The notes beneath the pieces are model-generated. The model did not search any database. It was not told the DNA's origin and saw nothing but the letters and a program-made list of their open reading frames with translations. Made by a program: the position numbers and the translations under genes. A stretch of DNA of 64,000 nt from an uncultured Cryptobacterium sp. (lineage in GTDB: Bacteria; Actinomycetota; Coriobacteriia; Coriobacteriales; Eggerthellaceae), in contig CATYOF010000005.1 of NCBI GenBank assembly GCA_958410215.1, forward strand, positions 1 through 64,000, written 5' to 3'. Shown in pieces: positions 52,040 through 61,508 of this stretch (positions are counted from its first letter, which is position 1; each line of letters begins with the position of its first letter).

Positions 52040-53318
52040 GGGTGTGCGGACGAAAAGTTGGACCGTTCGGGTCCAATTAGGGGTTCGCATGTATAAAGAT
52101 CTAGCAAAAGCTAAAGTGTTTAAGCTTATTGACGAGGGCGCCACTAGAGAAGAAGCCGCTCATTATCTTGGTTTAAGTACAAGAACTATTTATAGATGGC
52201 TTGCTGCTAGGCGAGCCCTCGTTGAACCTGAGTTTTCACCTGTATCATATACACACAGAAAGAAAGGTGCGCATATGAACAGTTCTAACCTCTATGATCC
52301 ACCTAGATCAGGACCTTTGTCAGGTCTTGAACCTTCTCAAATAGAAAACCTTCTTCTTCGGGCGGTGTTGGCCGACCTAAAAGCGGAAGGGTGGGTGCCG
52401 GATTCGATCTCGAACAGGAGCAAATGCGAGTTAGGCGAGAGATTGAGAATGGCGACAGGCCTGCCCCTCCGCTCGATCACAGGTTTTTTGAAGATATCGA
52501 AGAGCTCCTATGAGTACCACCGCTCACGCTTGAGTGTCGATAAATACAAGGCTTTACGAAAAGAGGTTTGTGAGCTTTTTGAGCTCAGTGGGAAAACCTT
52601 TGGCTATAGACGTATTTGGGCACACTTACGTCGTCGCGGATGTTATGTATCTGAAAAGGTAGTGCGCCGTCTTATGCACGAAGAGGGACTTATTGTCATC
52701 AGGCCAAGTAAGACAAAGAAATACTGCTCTTACAAAGGTGAGCTTACTGATGCTCCAAAAGATCTCATCAAGCATAACTTCAGCGCAAAGCGTCCTGATG
52801 AGATATGGCTTACCAATATGACCGAGTTTGCATTACCCTCAAACAAAAAGATCTATTTGAATCCCATTATCGATGTCTTTGATGGCGCGCCTGTATCTTG
52901 GCGCATAGGACCAAGACCTACCAAGGCTCTCTCTGAGGGAAGCTTAAAGGATGCGATTCTAAAAATGCGTCCCAATTCTCAACCTATCATCCATTCTGAT
53001 CGTGGGGTTCACTACAGAACCCCTTCCTGGATCGCCCTTTGCGACAAGGCGGGTATTACCCGTTCGATGTCACGTAAAGGGTGTTGTACGGACAACTCGG
53101 CATGTGAGGGATTCTTCGGACGTCTCAAAACTGAGTTCTTTTATGGAAGAAACTGGTCTGGTATAAGTGTCGAAGAATTCATAAGGCGTCTAGATTCTTA
53201 TCTACGTTATTATCGAGATAAAAGAATCAAGCAATCACTAGGCTGGCTAAGCCCAAGGGAATATCGTGAAGCCTTAGGCTATGCAGTCTAGTAAGTCCAA
53301 GAAAATGTCCGCACACCC
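52040..53318 (+). mobile_element. IS3-family insertion sequence (IS150-like)
   Basis: 1,279 bp bounded by GGGTGTGCGGAC (52040-52051) and its exact complement GTCCGCACACCC (53307-53318), with further similarity inward (TTGGAC). No clear target duplication is visible at the flanks. It holds one uninterrupted transposase frame. The left end truncates a REP palindrome and the right end a LytTR gene, so flanking DNA has probably been deleted. Confidence 0.88.
52089..53291 (+). CDS. IS3-family transposase with altered DDE site
   Basis: 400 residues from ATG 52089 (AGGGG upstream). N-terminal helix-turn-helix (EGATREEAAHYLGLSTRTIYRWL), HTH_21-like segment (FGYRRIWAHLRRRG), rve core. Normal IS3 proteins read W-x-TDIT at the first catalytic Asp; here the codon is AAT, giving IWLTNMTEF. 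The second Asp (HSDRGVHY) and the Glu (CEGFFGRLKTE) are in place. IS3 elements usually use a frameshift between two frames; here one frame covers both. Probably catalytically dead. Confidence 0.88.
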   Translation: MYKDLAKAKVFKLIDEGATREEAAHYLGLSTRTIYRWLAARRALVEPEFSPVSYTHRKKGAHMNSSNLYDPPRSGPLSGLEPSQIENLLLRAVLADLKAEGWVPDSISNRSKCELGERLRMATGLPLRSITGFLKISKSSYEYHRSRLSVDKYKALRKEVCELFELSGKTFGYRRIWAHLRRRGCYVSEKVVRRLMHEEGLIVIRPSKTKKYCSYKGELTDAPKDLIKHNFSAKRPDEIWLTNMTEFALPSNKKIYLNPIIDVFDGAPVSWRIGPRPTKALSEGSLKDAILKMRPNSQPIIHSDRGVHYRTPSWIALCDKAGITRSMSRKGCCTDNSACEGFFGRLKTEFFYGRNWSGISVEEFIRRLDSYLRYYRDKRIKQSLGWLSPREYREALGYAV

Positions 53319-54127
53319 GTAAAACCGAAGAACCTGCTTCTCTTTTATATACGCTCCTTTCAGGGTTTTATACCCACAATATCCCTCCCTTTTTAGAACG
53401 ACTATCCCCGCATTGTTCATTTATTACTCCTAGCGGTGAAATGATTTGTGGCAACATCGCGATTCATGCCACCCTTGAGCAATTCTTGCCTAAGCCTTTA
53501 ATGCGTCTTGAAGAACAATCTTTTACAACCACTGGCATTCAGGAACAGGGAAACGACACCGTAACGGTAGTGGCCGGATCTTATCGCCTTTATACCGTCG
53601 CTAACGAACAAGTAATCTTTGCGGCTATGCGCCACGTAACGGCCTGTTTTCAGCAAGACCAAAATAACGTTTGGAAAATATTTCACCTTCATATATCAAA
53701 TGCCAATGAACATCAAATAGACGATGAAGTATTCCCTTTTGCTGTGAATCGCGAAACGTACGACTACGTTCGACGCATTTTACACACAGGACGACGTACG
53801 GGAATTTTGCCTTCGCGTATTGCGATAGAAGATGGAAAGCTTCATTACTTAGACCCAGATGACATTCTCTACGTTAAGGCCCAAGGAAAATACTGCACCG
53901 TACAGTGCACGCAAAGCGTCTTGCAGCTTAATAGGCTTTTAGGAGATATAGAAAACTTACTCGGCGGATCGTTTGTGCGCATCCATCGTAGCTACCTTGT
54001 GAACACCGCCCATGTGGTAAGTGTTGAACGTTACAGATTAACCCTTACCAACGGTACTACCTTGCCTATCCCCAAACAACGCTTTGCTCAGATTCGCCGT
54101 GAAATTGCACTGCGCATTACGGAATAG
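53319..54127 (+). pseudogene. LytTR regulator with SnoaL-like N-terminal domain, 5' truncated by the IS
   Basis: The frame runs without a stop from inside the IS right end into an intact C-terminal part. The N-terminal region (LLYTLLSGFYTHNIPPFLERL, before the first ATG at 53441, then GEMICGNIAIHATLEQFL) looks like a SnoaL/NTF2-type sensor domain, and the last 100 residues are LytTR (HYLDPDDILYVKAQGKYCTV, SFVRIHRSYLVNTAHV). The true start is missing. Internal initiation at 53441 could still make a 228-residue protein. Related domain pairs are frequent in Coriobacteriia. Confidence 0.75.
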
Positions 54128-54161
54128 GCAACGAGCGAAACTCGAAGGATTTCGTGTCAAA

Positions 54162-54537
54162 AGGGTGACATCAGGCAGTCATTGCACCGTTTGGCACACA
54201 CCGTGACAAACGCCCTGGACTCTTGCCGTGTCATGAACTCTTGTTGTGTCATTGTGCTGCCACGAGTACTGAATAATTCTTCAGAAACGGAAAAGTACGT
54301 TTTTGGGATCGTTTTTGGCAAAAAGGTTGCTTATCGGGTTGGGCTGGTTGCGCTTTTTGAAGACCTGAACCCGATATTTAGCCCGATAAGCCAATAAATT
54401 GACACTAAACATTCGGATACTAAATAGGTAGTAATTTTATATTTATGAAATGAATAAAATAATGTTGGTTTTCAACCCGATAAAGCAAATTTTTGCCAAA
54501 ACGGGGTACGTGAACGTACAATTCCTGGTTGGATAAA
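54162..54537 (+). repeat. 370-bp dispersed noncoding repeat, copy 2
   Basis: Aligns with the reverse complement of 18702-19069 over its full length. An inner inverted repeat has arms around 54305-54345 and 54476-54522. It contains a degenerate REP (54202 on) and ends next to another (54539-54567). The conserved frame end reads VFGIVFGKKVAYRVGL... FSPISQ. Confidence 0.85.
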
Positions 54538-54570
54538 CGTGACAAAACCACCTAGGGCACTTATCACGCA

Positions 54571-54591
54571 GGCGGTTCGATTCCCGTCGCC
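54571..54591 (+). other. tRNA T-arm fragment, inverted relative to tRNA-Gly
   Basis: GGTTCGATTCCCGTCGCC matches the T-arm of the tRNA-Gly 60 bp away, in the opposite orientation and with no other tRNA parts. Possibly an old attachment-site remnant. Confidence 0.5.
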
Positions 54592-54606
54592 TTAGCAACA
54601 ACCCCT

Positions 54607-54643
54607 TTAAAATAAAACAGCAATGACAGTTTGCCATTGCTGT
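54607..54643 (-). terminator. Terminator of tRNA-Gly
   Basis: ACAGCAATG/CATTGCTGT stem; on the minus strand it is followed by TTTTATTTT. Confidence 0.88.
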
Positions 54644-54651
54644 ACGATTTC

Positions 54652-54726
54652 TGGAGCGGGCGACGGGAATCGAACCCGCGTCACAAGCTTGGGAAGCTTG
54701 GGTAATAACCATTATACGACGCCCGC
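54652..54726 (-). tRNA. tRNA-Gly(CCC)
   Basis: Minus-strand cloverleaf: acceptor GCGGGCG/CGCCCGC, anticodon stem CAAGC/GCTTG with loop TTCCCAA (anticodon CCC), T-arm with GGTTCGATTCC, CCA encoded. Intact. Confidence 0.96.
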
Positions 54727-54812
54727 AAATATGTTCGTGCGCCTTAGAGCGCAGCTAGTAGTATAACGCAGGTTAATCACGTACACAAAATATCAAAGGT
54801 TGTTAATGCTTA

Positions 54813-55883
54813 TTAGTCGTCTTCCCAAGGAGTAATAACTACTTTTAAGCAATCGTCTTCGTGCGTTTCGAATGCACGGTACGCTTCCACAATATTATTG
54901 AGCGCATAGCGCTTCGATATCAAACGAGACGTATCAAGCTTGCCTTGTTCGATCAAAGCCATAACTTCATCAAGCCCGCTGGCATCTACCCCACCTGTTT
55001 TAAAGGTAAGGTTTTTACCATACATATAAGGAAGAGGCAACACTTGCGGCTGTTCATACATGGCCGAAAGTACCACAGTAGCGTTTGGTCGCGCTATTCT
55101 CCAGGCCATGTCAAAGGTATTGTTTCCGCCCGCTGCTTCTATAACTGAATCAGCACCACGCCCGTGAGTGAGTACCTTCACTACTGCTTCGAGCGCATCA
55201 AGCGAATTGTTTACGGGATTGATGGTTTTCGGGTTAATGGTTTTATCCGCTAGTCCCTGCTCAGATGCAAGCAACAAGCGTTTATCGTCAATGTCAAGCG
55301 CAATAATTTGAGCAGGATTTTTCAAGCGAGCACACATCATAGTAGTCAACCCTACCGGTCCCGCTCCAATAACGGCAACCGTAGAGCCCTCTTCAATATC
55401 GGCAATGTTGGCACCCCACCAACCAGTTGCAAGAATGTCTCCTAAAAACAACGCGTCTTCATCGGAAACGGAATCGGGAATGCTTGTGCACGTATTGCCA
55501 GCAAACGGTACGCGAACATATTCAGCCTGGCAACCATCAATACAACAGCCTAGTTCCCAGCCACCGTGTTCGCAGTTGTTTACCCAACCGCGCTTACAAA
55601 AGTAGCATTCCCCACAAAAGGTTTCACAGTTTACTGCCACTCGGTCGCCCGACTTCAGATCCGTTATTGCAGAACCAACTTCTTCAATGACACCCACGAA
55701 TTCGTGGCCCAACACCGTATTGGGCACCGCCCGAGGCACAGCACCTTTAAGAATATGCAAATCACTAGTGCAAATAGTAGATCGCGTTACCCGCACGAGG
55801 GCATCGCTTGGCTCTTTGATTGATGGCTTTGGTCTGTCCTGCAAAGAAATGGAACCTTTACCATCATGAACAAGAGCTTTCAT
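54813..55883 (-). CDS. Zinc-dependent alcohol dehydrogenase
   Basis: 356 residues from ATG 55883 (GGGGGAT upstream); the frame to 55985 is leader and crosses a REP. Medium-chain ADH: catalytic zinc Cys in STICTSDLH, GHEFVG with His and Glu, structural zinc Cys4 in CGECYFCKRGWVNNC, NAD site AVIGAGPVGLTTM and LDIDDKR. It resembles isopropanol or secondary-alcohol dehydrogenases (TSDLHILKG), fitting alcohol formation in fermentation. Confidence 0.92.
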   Translation of the reverse strand: MKALVHDGKGSISLQDRPKPSIKEPSDALVRVTRSTICTSDLHILKGAVPRAVPNTVLGHEFVGVIEEVGSAITDLKSGDRVAVNCETFCGECYFCKRGWVNNCEHGGWELGCCIDGCQAEYVRVPFAGNTCTSIPDSVSDEDALFLGDILATGWWGANIADIEEGSTVAVIGAGPVGLTTMMCARLKNPAQIIALDIDDKRLLLASEQGLADKTINPKTINPVNNSLDALEAVVKVLTHGRGADSVIEAAGGNNTFDMAWRIARPNATVVLSAMYEQPQVLPLPYMYGKNLTFKTGGVDASGLDEVMALIEQGKLDTSRLISKRYALNNIVEAYRAFETHEDDCLKVVITPWEDD

Positions 55884-55958
55884 AACAATCCCCCAAATGC
55901 TATCGGTATCGTATAAGTTCATTGTAGTGCACACATAAAAAAGTCTCACCCTACAACC

Positions 55959-55985
55959 GTGACAAATGGACAGGGCACTTGTCAC
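55959..55985. repeat. REP-like palindrome, copy 5
   Basis: GTGACAAA, 11-nt centre, CTTGTCAC, in the adh-ldh intergenic region. Confidence 0.8.
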
Positions 55986-56176
55986 GAATTGCTGGTGATA
56001 AGCACTTAAAGCGTTTAGCGTTAACAGATCGTTTGGTGCAGATCACTCAGATCACTCATCGCTCGTTTTGGAGCAATGCTTTTCTGGGCGTTGCTTTCTT
56101 TGTACAACCTTAAATCGTGATACCATACTTGCTTCAGATATTTATTTTCTGGGATCATGAATAATGGTTTGTCTCG

Positions 56177-56247
56177 TGACAAGCGGACAGGGCGCTTGTC
56201 ACGGATTGCTAGTGATAAGTGTGACAAGCGCCCTGTCCATTTGTCAC
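56177..56247. repeat. REP-like palindromes, inverted pair (copies 6 and 7)
   Basis: Units 56177-56203 and 56221-56247 are near reverse complements separated by 17 bp. They end 16 bp before the ldh ATG, so they occupy the 5' leader of ldh. Confidence 0.88.
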
Positions 56248-56263
56248 GAGGGGGCTGTTATAT

Positions 56264-57220
56264 ATGAACAACACTATTTACAACAGAAAAGTAGCCGTAG
56301 TGGGATGCGGCTTCGTAGGATCCACCTGTGCTTTTAGCCTTATGCAATCAAGTTTATTTTCGGAAATGGTTCTTATTGATGTAAACAAAGAACGTGCCGA
56401 AGGCGAAGCGCTTGATATTGCTCATGGTGTTCCCTATTACAGCCCTATGAATATTTATGCAGGTACCTATAAAGATTTAGCTGATGCCTCCATTGTTGTT
56501 ATTGCGGCAGGCGCCAACCAAAAACCCGGAGAAACACGCCTCGATTTACTTCAGACCAATGTTTCCATCCTTAAAGAAGTGGTATCTTCCATTATGGAAC
56601 AGGATTTTGGTGGCATCATCGTTGTAGTTTCTAACCCGGTTGATATTCTGACTCAAGTAGTTATGAAACTTTCCGGATTACCTAAAGAGCGCGTAATGGG
56701 ATCAGGTACGGTTTTGGATAGCGCACGCCTAAAGTACATTCTTGGTCATACGCTTGATGTAGACCCTAGACACGTGCATGCTCGCATTATTGGCGAACAC
56801 GGCGATAGCGAACTTGCCGTTTGGAGCTTAGCGAATATTTCAGGTATTCATATTGATGATTTCTTCCGTCTCCGTAGTTTCAATAATCCTGAAGCTATGC
56901 GAAAAGAAATCGAAGACGAGGTGCGCAACAGCGCCTATGAAATCATTAAGAAAAAACGCGCTACCTATTTCGGAATCGCACCTTCCGTAACCCGTATTTG
57001 TGAAGCAATTATTCGTGATGAAAAGTCCATTATGACTGTCTCGAACTTCTGGCCAGAACTACAAGGCGTACATGATGTTGTTATGAGCATGCCTGCGATT
57101 ATTGGTAGCTCTGGTGTTGAGTATCAAATTCCTTTAAATCTAAACGAAGAAGAGGCGCTTCACTTAAAAGCGTCTGCTCAAACGCTTCGCAATATGATTG
57201 ATCAAATTTCGTTCGATTAA
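56264..57220 (+). CDS. ldh: L-lactate dehydrogenase
   Basis: 318 residues. KVAVVGCGFVGSTCAF NAD motif at 9-24; LIDVNKE; GANQKPGETRLDLL with the pyruvate-binding Gln and Arg; NPVDILT; DSARLKYILG with Arg/Asp; and GEHGDSE with the catalytic His. Gln at the specificity loop supports lactate rather than malate. GAGGGGG ribosome site. Followed by a terminator at 57362-57400. Monocistronic. Confidence 0.96.
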   Translation: MNNTIYNRKVAVVGCGFVGSTCAFSLMQSSLFSEMVLIDVNKERAEGEALDIAHGVPYYSPMNIYAGTYKDLADASIVVIAAGANQKPGETRLDLLQTNVSILKEVVSSIMEQDFGGIIVVVSNPVDILTQVVMKLSGLPKERVMGSGTVLDSARLKYILGHTLDVDPRHVHARIIGEHGDSELAVWSLANISGIHIDDFFRLRSFNNPEAMRKEIEDEVRNSAYEIIKKKRATYFGIAPSVTRICEAIIRDEKSIMTVSNFWPELQGVHDVVMSMPAIIGSSGVEYQIPLNLNEEEALHLKASAQTLRNMIDQISFD

Positions 57221-57361
57221 CAACGATATAAGAAAAAACTATTAAATCAAGGAAGGGTCAGCTTTTTCGAAAAGGCATCCTGAGCACCGCTCTGAAAGAT
57301 AACTCTTTAAATAACGTAGCCCCTGGTGTTTGAGAAAGCTACCTCTATATTGTTTACGCAT

Positions 57362-57400
57362 AAAAGCAGGGCCCGATCATATTAACCAAGCCCTGCTTTT
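57362..57400. terminator. Terminator of ldh
   Basis: AAAAGCAGGGC/GCCCTGCTTTT, 17-nt loop; also serves the convergent minus gene. Confidence 0.9.
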
Positions 57401-57428
57401 GTTTAGATACTCTTGAAGTTATAGAGGT

Positions 57429-60400
57429 TTAAATCGACTTCAAAATTGCCATCACAAACTTTGAAGCGTCCTTCATTGCCTCAGGATCAAGATTTTCAAT
57501 AATATCGTTTTCTGCAGAATAAAGTGCAGTGTTACCATCACCCATGCCTGCAACCGTAAAGGCTTGTATTCCTCGTGCCATAGCAACCGTAGCAGGAGTA
57601 TCGCGCCTGGTTAAAGGAGCGGTTCGATAAGTGACCCCTGAACGATCACTTGCTTGACGGACAAAGCGCTTAATACGGGAAGAAGGACGATAGGTTTTAA
57701 AAGCTGCACTTTCCTGGTCAATAATCGACAGCGTACCCGCACCTAATGCTTCAAGATTAACAATAACAGCACCCTTCATTTCATCGGCATGCTCATCCAA
57801 AAATGCCGTAATACCAGAATGCGAATACTGTTCAGAACCTAGAGCTACAAACCATACTTCCGTATCGATATCGGGATGACGGAAATCTTGCAATTTGCGC
57901 AATTCTCGGTTGATCTGCTCAGCCGTATCATGATCACCGTCCATACGAACTGCAGGATTAACTTCTACCAAGTTTGCGTCATCTACTGGATATTCTTGAT
58001 CCTGATAAGCGTCATCAAATTCTTGCGAATCTTCTGGTATTGCTTCTGCTTTATGGTTCTTTTTCAGACGACTTAATGAGAACGCGCCGCCATTCCAACC
58101 ACGACGGTTGTCAAAGTCGGTATCGTGATAATCCACATCGACAAAGCCATCATTGTTCACGCGCGGTACTTGCGTGGTAGCCTGAGGAGCGTCGTCGCCT
58201 TCTTGGCGGAAGCTTGACCAATCACCACGTGCTTTTCCAACACTGCGTGCATCATAAGAATCGTCAACATCTACCCAATCGTTAACTGAAACTTCTTCCT
58301 GCTTGTTCTTCTTTTTCTTGCGGAACTTTCCAAACAAACGACCAGCGCGCGATTTCGGCATATCGACATACCCGCGACCTGCATAGGCTCCTGTCTCGGT
58401 GTAGTCTTCATCGTAAGCAGAATCATCCGCATCATCTATATAACGATCTTCAGGATCAATATCAGCAACTAATTCATCACCCACCGGAGCAAACGAACCC
58501 GTTCCTCCAACGGTCGAGAATGATCCCGTTGCAGATACCGCCGAATTGGTTGTTTGCGCTTCCCCAAGCGGCGGCAAGTTAAGTCCGAAAGAATCTTTCT
58601 TTTCTGTACTCGAAGAAGTTGAATCAGTATCCCCAATGCGGGGCAACATATTGGAAAGCAAAGCTTTCGAACCTGCTTTACTGTCTTCATTCGTTGCAGC
58701 CATAGGAGCACGCTGTTTAGATGCTTCATTTGATGCAGTATGGGTAGCCATTACGTCAGGTAGCACGATAACCTGGCGTTTTGGCGTATCGCTTTTGCTC
58801 GATTGGTCGTCCAAAGGAACCTGAGGAATCATTGATTCCATTCCCACGATAGGAGAAGCTACGGGCGCAACGTCTTCTTCACGAGGCTCAATAACTGGCT
58901 CATGCGAACTGGCTTCTTGAATTGCCTCTTGAATACGTTCTGAAGATACCTTCTGCGTTTCTGCAGCATCTACACGACGATCACTATAATCCTGAACACC
59001 ATATTCTGGCACGTCGTAGAAAGAAGCTTCGTCGAAAGATTCTTCTGATATAAGCTCCGTTTCCTCGTCTTTTGTTTTATCCATAAATTGAGAAACATCG
59101 ATCGGAGAAATAGCTGCTGTTTTATGAGCTTCAGGTATCGGTGCTGGCTCTTCTTGAAGTTGAACTTCCGGTTTTGGTGCTACTTTCTTAAGCACCTGAC
59201 CTTGCTTTTGTGGCTGCTTGGCTTCAGAAATATTCTCTTGTTCTTGCGAATTAATGGTTGCCCTATGTTCGTCTGCAACTGCAGCCCGATCATTCGCTTC
59301 TTCATTGCCAGGTGTTTGCTTATGGTTAGCAATAGACTTCAAACGAGAAGCAAATGCATGCGAAGAACCTGCCGCTGCTTTACGGAGCGATTGTGAAAAT
59401 CCTTGACCCAATCCATCACGAGATGCAGCAGTATTCGTCATAGAACCAGCTGCATCAAAATCCTTCTCGTTCGTGCTAGTTGTCCTATTTGTCTGAGCGG
59501 TATTCTGCGCCTCTTGTACAGATAATTCTGCGGTGCGTGCGGGTTCTGCGGTCGCAGATACTTCACGCGCTTCTTCTGGCTTATGCACCTGTTCAACCTT
59601 TTGTGTTTCACGAGAAACAGGCTGTTCTAACGACGCTTGTTCCTGTACTACCGGCTGAGATACTTCTTCAGCAGGCACTTCCATAGTATCAAGTACTGCT
59701 TGAGTTGAAGCAGAAATATGCGGAGCTTCAGTAGAGGCAATTTCCGAACGAAGTGCCGCCAAACGCGATGCTAATTCGGGATTATCGCTTAGCGGTTCTT
59801 CCTTTTCTTCTTGAATACGCGCTTCCTGATAAGCCCTTTCCGCTTCCTCTAAACGTTGACGCTCTGTCTGATTTTCCATTAAATGAGCCGCCACCGTATC
59901 GGCATAGCGCGAACGTGCAACCTTATGAGGTTGGCTTTCTTCTGGCTTGTTCTTGCGAGCTTTTGCCTGTGCAGCCTTCGCCCATGCAGGTGTTTTATCG
60001 GCAGAAGAAGCAAAGGCTGGAGCATTGTTGGACAACACACTCATAGGAGCAGGACGCTCAAACGAATATTCGCTATTTTTTTCTGCTGGCTGAGGCATTG
60101 CTTCATTAAAGTGAGCATCCGCACTAGCGGCATCCGACTGAGATACACTAGCTTGACTTTCTTCTAGTTCTTTTTGCTCGGCACGCTCACGTGGAGAAAG
60201 TTGATTTACGCTTGGCTCCTCAACTTCTTCTGTCATATCTACAGGCGATTCATCCATAGAAACCATCGTGCGGAAACGACCAGGTTTTTCTGTCCGTACC
60301 TGAGGAGTTTCACTTACCTCGAAATGAACACTTGATACAGCCTCTTCATCAACTGGTTCAAGTCCGCCACCCTTTACCAAACGCGAAGAAATATCGGTTA

Positions 60401-61334
60401 CGGGAACTTTATCGGCAACAGGCTTACCGGTTAAAGCAGCGATAGCTGCTTTTGCTGCGGCAAGAGATTCTTGAGGACTTACCTTCGAATCATATTCCAA
60501 CGATGCACCTTCGGGTACTAATCCCGCTGCGCGTGCTGCTGATTCACCATGAACATACGTTCCTTCTTGTTTCGCACGCTCCATAGCTTCTTCGTTGCTT
60601 ACTAATCCATTTCCTACTTGACGCGCAACATCAAGCAACACCGAAACACCTGCCGCGTTATTATTGGCTGATTGACTATAAGGAGCAGTTAAGTGCAACG
60701 CAGCGCGAACAAGAGGAATAACAAACAACACCGCGCAAATTACCAACAACATCGTGATAATAGAAGATAAAGCTCCGGTATCGGTTGCAAAGATAGTCAT
60801 ACGCAAGAACAAAAGCACTGCTACAACTGCAAGCGCAACTGTCGAAGCTTTTTGGATATAGGGCAAAATTCCCGCAAAAGGAAGCTCTTCTTCCTTTAAT
60901 ACTTTGCCGGTATCGTAATTTGCAATCAAAATTACCTTGCGGCGACGAGCAACTCCACCCATGGGTGTTGGCTGATACTTCGCCACCACATTTTGACTCG
61001 CGCCCGTACGTAAAAAGCGAGATAAAACGGGCTTGTGAAAAACTTCGCATCCGAATAAAACCGCAGCAAGCAAAACCGCAATAAAGCAAGGGATAACCGC
61101 AACGGGCAAAACAATAGAAACAATAACTGCTACAAAAGCCAAACCAAAGCAAACCAAGCTCGGTACCAAATAATTAGTTACACACTGAAAACCTTCAATG
61201 ACCGCAGGAAAGCCTGATTCACGCTGAAGTTCTTCCGCCAAGTACAGTGCTGCTTGTTGTTCTTCTTCGGTTCCTGCTGGATGAGGACCAATTTCTTGAG
61301 ATAGATGAACAACATCATCCATTATTTCAGCCAT
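57429..61334 (-). CDS. Giant membrane protein with a degenerate, split M28-peptidase fold
   Basis: 1,301 residues. The N-terminal 245 show an M28 outline (GPHPAGTEEEQQAALYLAEEL, VILIANYDTGK, SANNNAAGVSVLLDVARQV) interrupted by four membrane helices (about 52-96 and 156-212). Then some 890 residues of disordered, Glu/Gln/Ser/Ala-rich sequence, and the fold resumes at about 1131-1301 (VWFVALGSEQ, VIVNLEALGAG, AGMGDGN, DIIENLD). Typical M28 zinc ligands are replaced: H-x-D reads NYD, DDNA reads NNNA, EE reads EQ, NLD reads NLE, and the final His is absent. So it is probably not a peptidase. Cell-envelope scaffold by inference. AGGGGC lies upstream of the ATG. Confidence 0.75.
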   Translation of the reverse strand: MAEIMDDVVHLSQEIGPHPAGTEEEQQAALYLAEELQRESGFPAVIEGFQCVTNYLVPSLVCFGLAFVAVIVSIVLPVAVIPCFIAVLLAAVLFGCEVFHKPVLSRFLRTGASQNVVAKYQPTPMGGVARRRKVILIANYDTGKVLKEEELPFAGILPYIQKASTVALAVVAVLLFLRMTIFATDTGALSSIITMLLVICAVLFVIPLVRAALHLTAPYSQSANNNAAGVSVLLDVARQVGNGLVSNEEAMERAKQEGTYVHGESAARAAGLVPEGASLEYDSKVSPQESLAAAKAAIAALTGKPVADKVPVTDISSRLVKGGGLEPVDEEAVSSVHFEVSETPQVRTEKPGRFRTMVSMDESPVDMTEEVEEPSVNQLSPRERAEQKELEESQASVSQSDAASADAHFNEAMPQPAEKNSEYSFERPAPMSVLSNNAPAFASSADKTPAWAKAAQAKARKNKPEESQPHKVARSRYADTVAAHLMENQTERQRLEEAERAYQEARIQEEKEEPLSDNPELASRLAALRSEIASTEAPHISASTQAVLDTMEVPAEEVSQPVVQEQASLEQPVSRETQKVEQVHKPEEAREVSATAEPARTAELSVQEAQNTAQTNRTTSTNEKDFDAAGSMTNTAASRDGLGQGFSQSLRKAAAGSSHAFASRLKSIANHKQTPGNEEANDRAAVADEHRATINSQEQENISEAKQPQKQGQVLKKVAPKPEVQLQEEPAPIPEAHKTAAISPIDVSQFMDKTKDEETELISEESFDEASFYDVPEYGVQDYSDRRVDAAETQKVSSERIQEAIQEASSHEPVIEPREEDVAPVASPIVGMESMIPQVPLDDQSSKSDTPKRQVIVLPDVMATHTASNEASKQRAPMAATNEDSKAGSKALLSNMLPRIGDTDSTSSSTEKKDSFGLNLPPLGEAQTTNSAVSATGSFSTVGGTGSFAPVGDELVADIDPEDRYIDDADDSAYDEDYTETGAYAGRGYVDMPKSRAGRLFGKFRKKKKNKQEEVSVNDWVDVDDSYDARSVGKARGDWSSFRQEGDDAPQATTQVPRVNNDGFVDVDYHDTDFDNRRGWNGGAFSLSRLKKNHKAEAIPEDSQEFDDAYQDQEYPVDDANLVEVNPAVRMDGDHDTAEQINRELRKLQDFRHPDIDTEVWFVALGSEQYSHSGITAFLDEHADEMKGAVIVNLEALGAGTLSIIDQESAAFKTYRPSSRIKRFVRQASDRSGVTYRTAPLTRRDTPATVAMARGIQAFTVAGMGDGNTALYSAENDIIENLDPEAMKDASKFVMAILKSI

Positions 61335-61508
61335 GAGAGCCCCTTTATATATGACAGGTGCGCTTACGCGCTTTAAAGCTATTTTGTATACAGACCTTAT
61401 AAGTATACGCCATTTATATACTTCGTTTTATCCTACAGCCCATATCTATGCGTTTAAGTTGAACCTGTTCGTCTTTTTTTCACAATTTCGCTACACGATT
61501 TTATTGTT

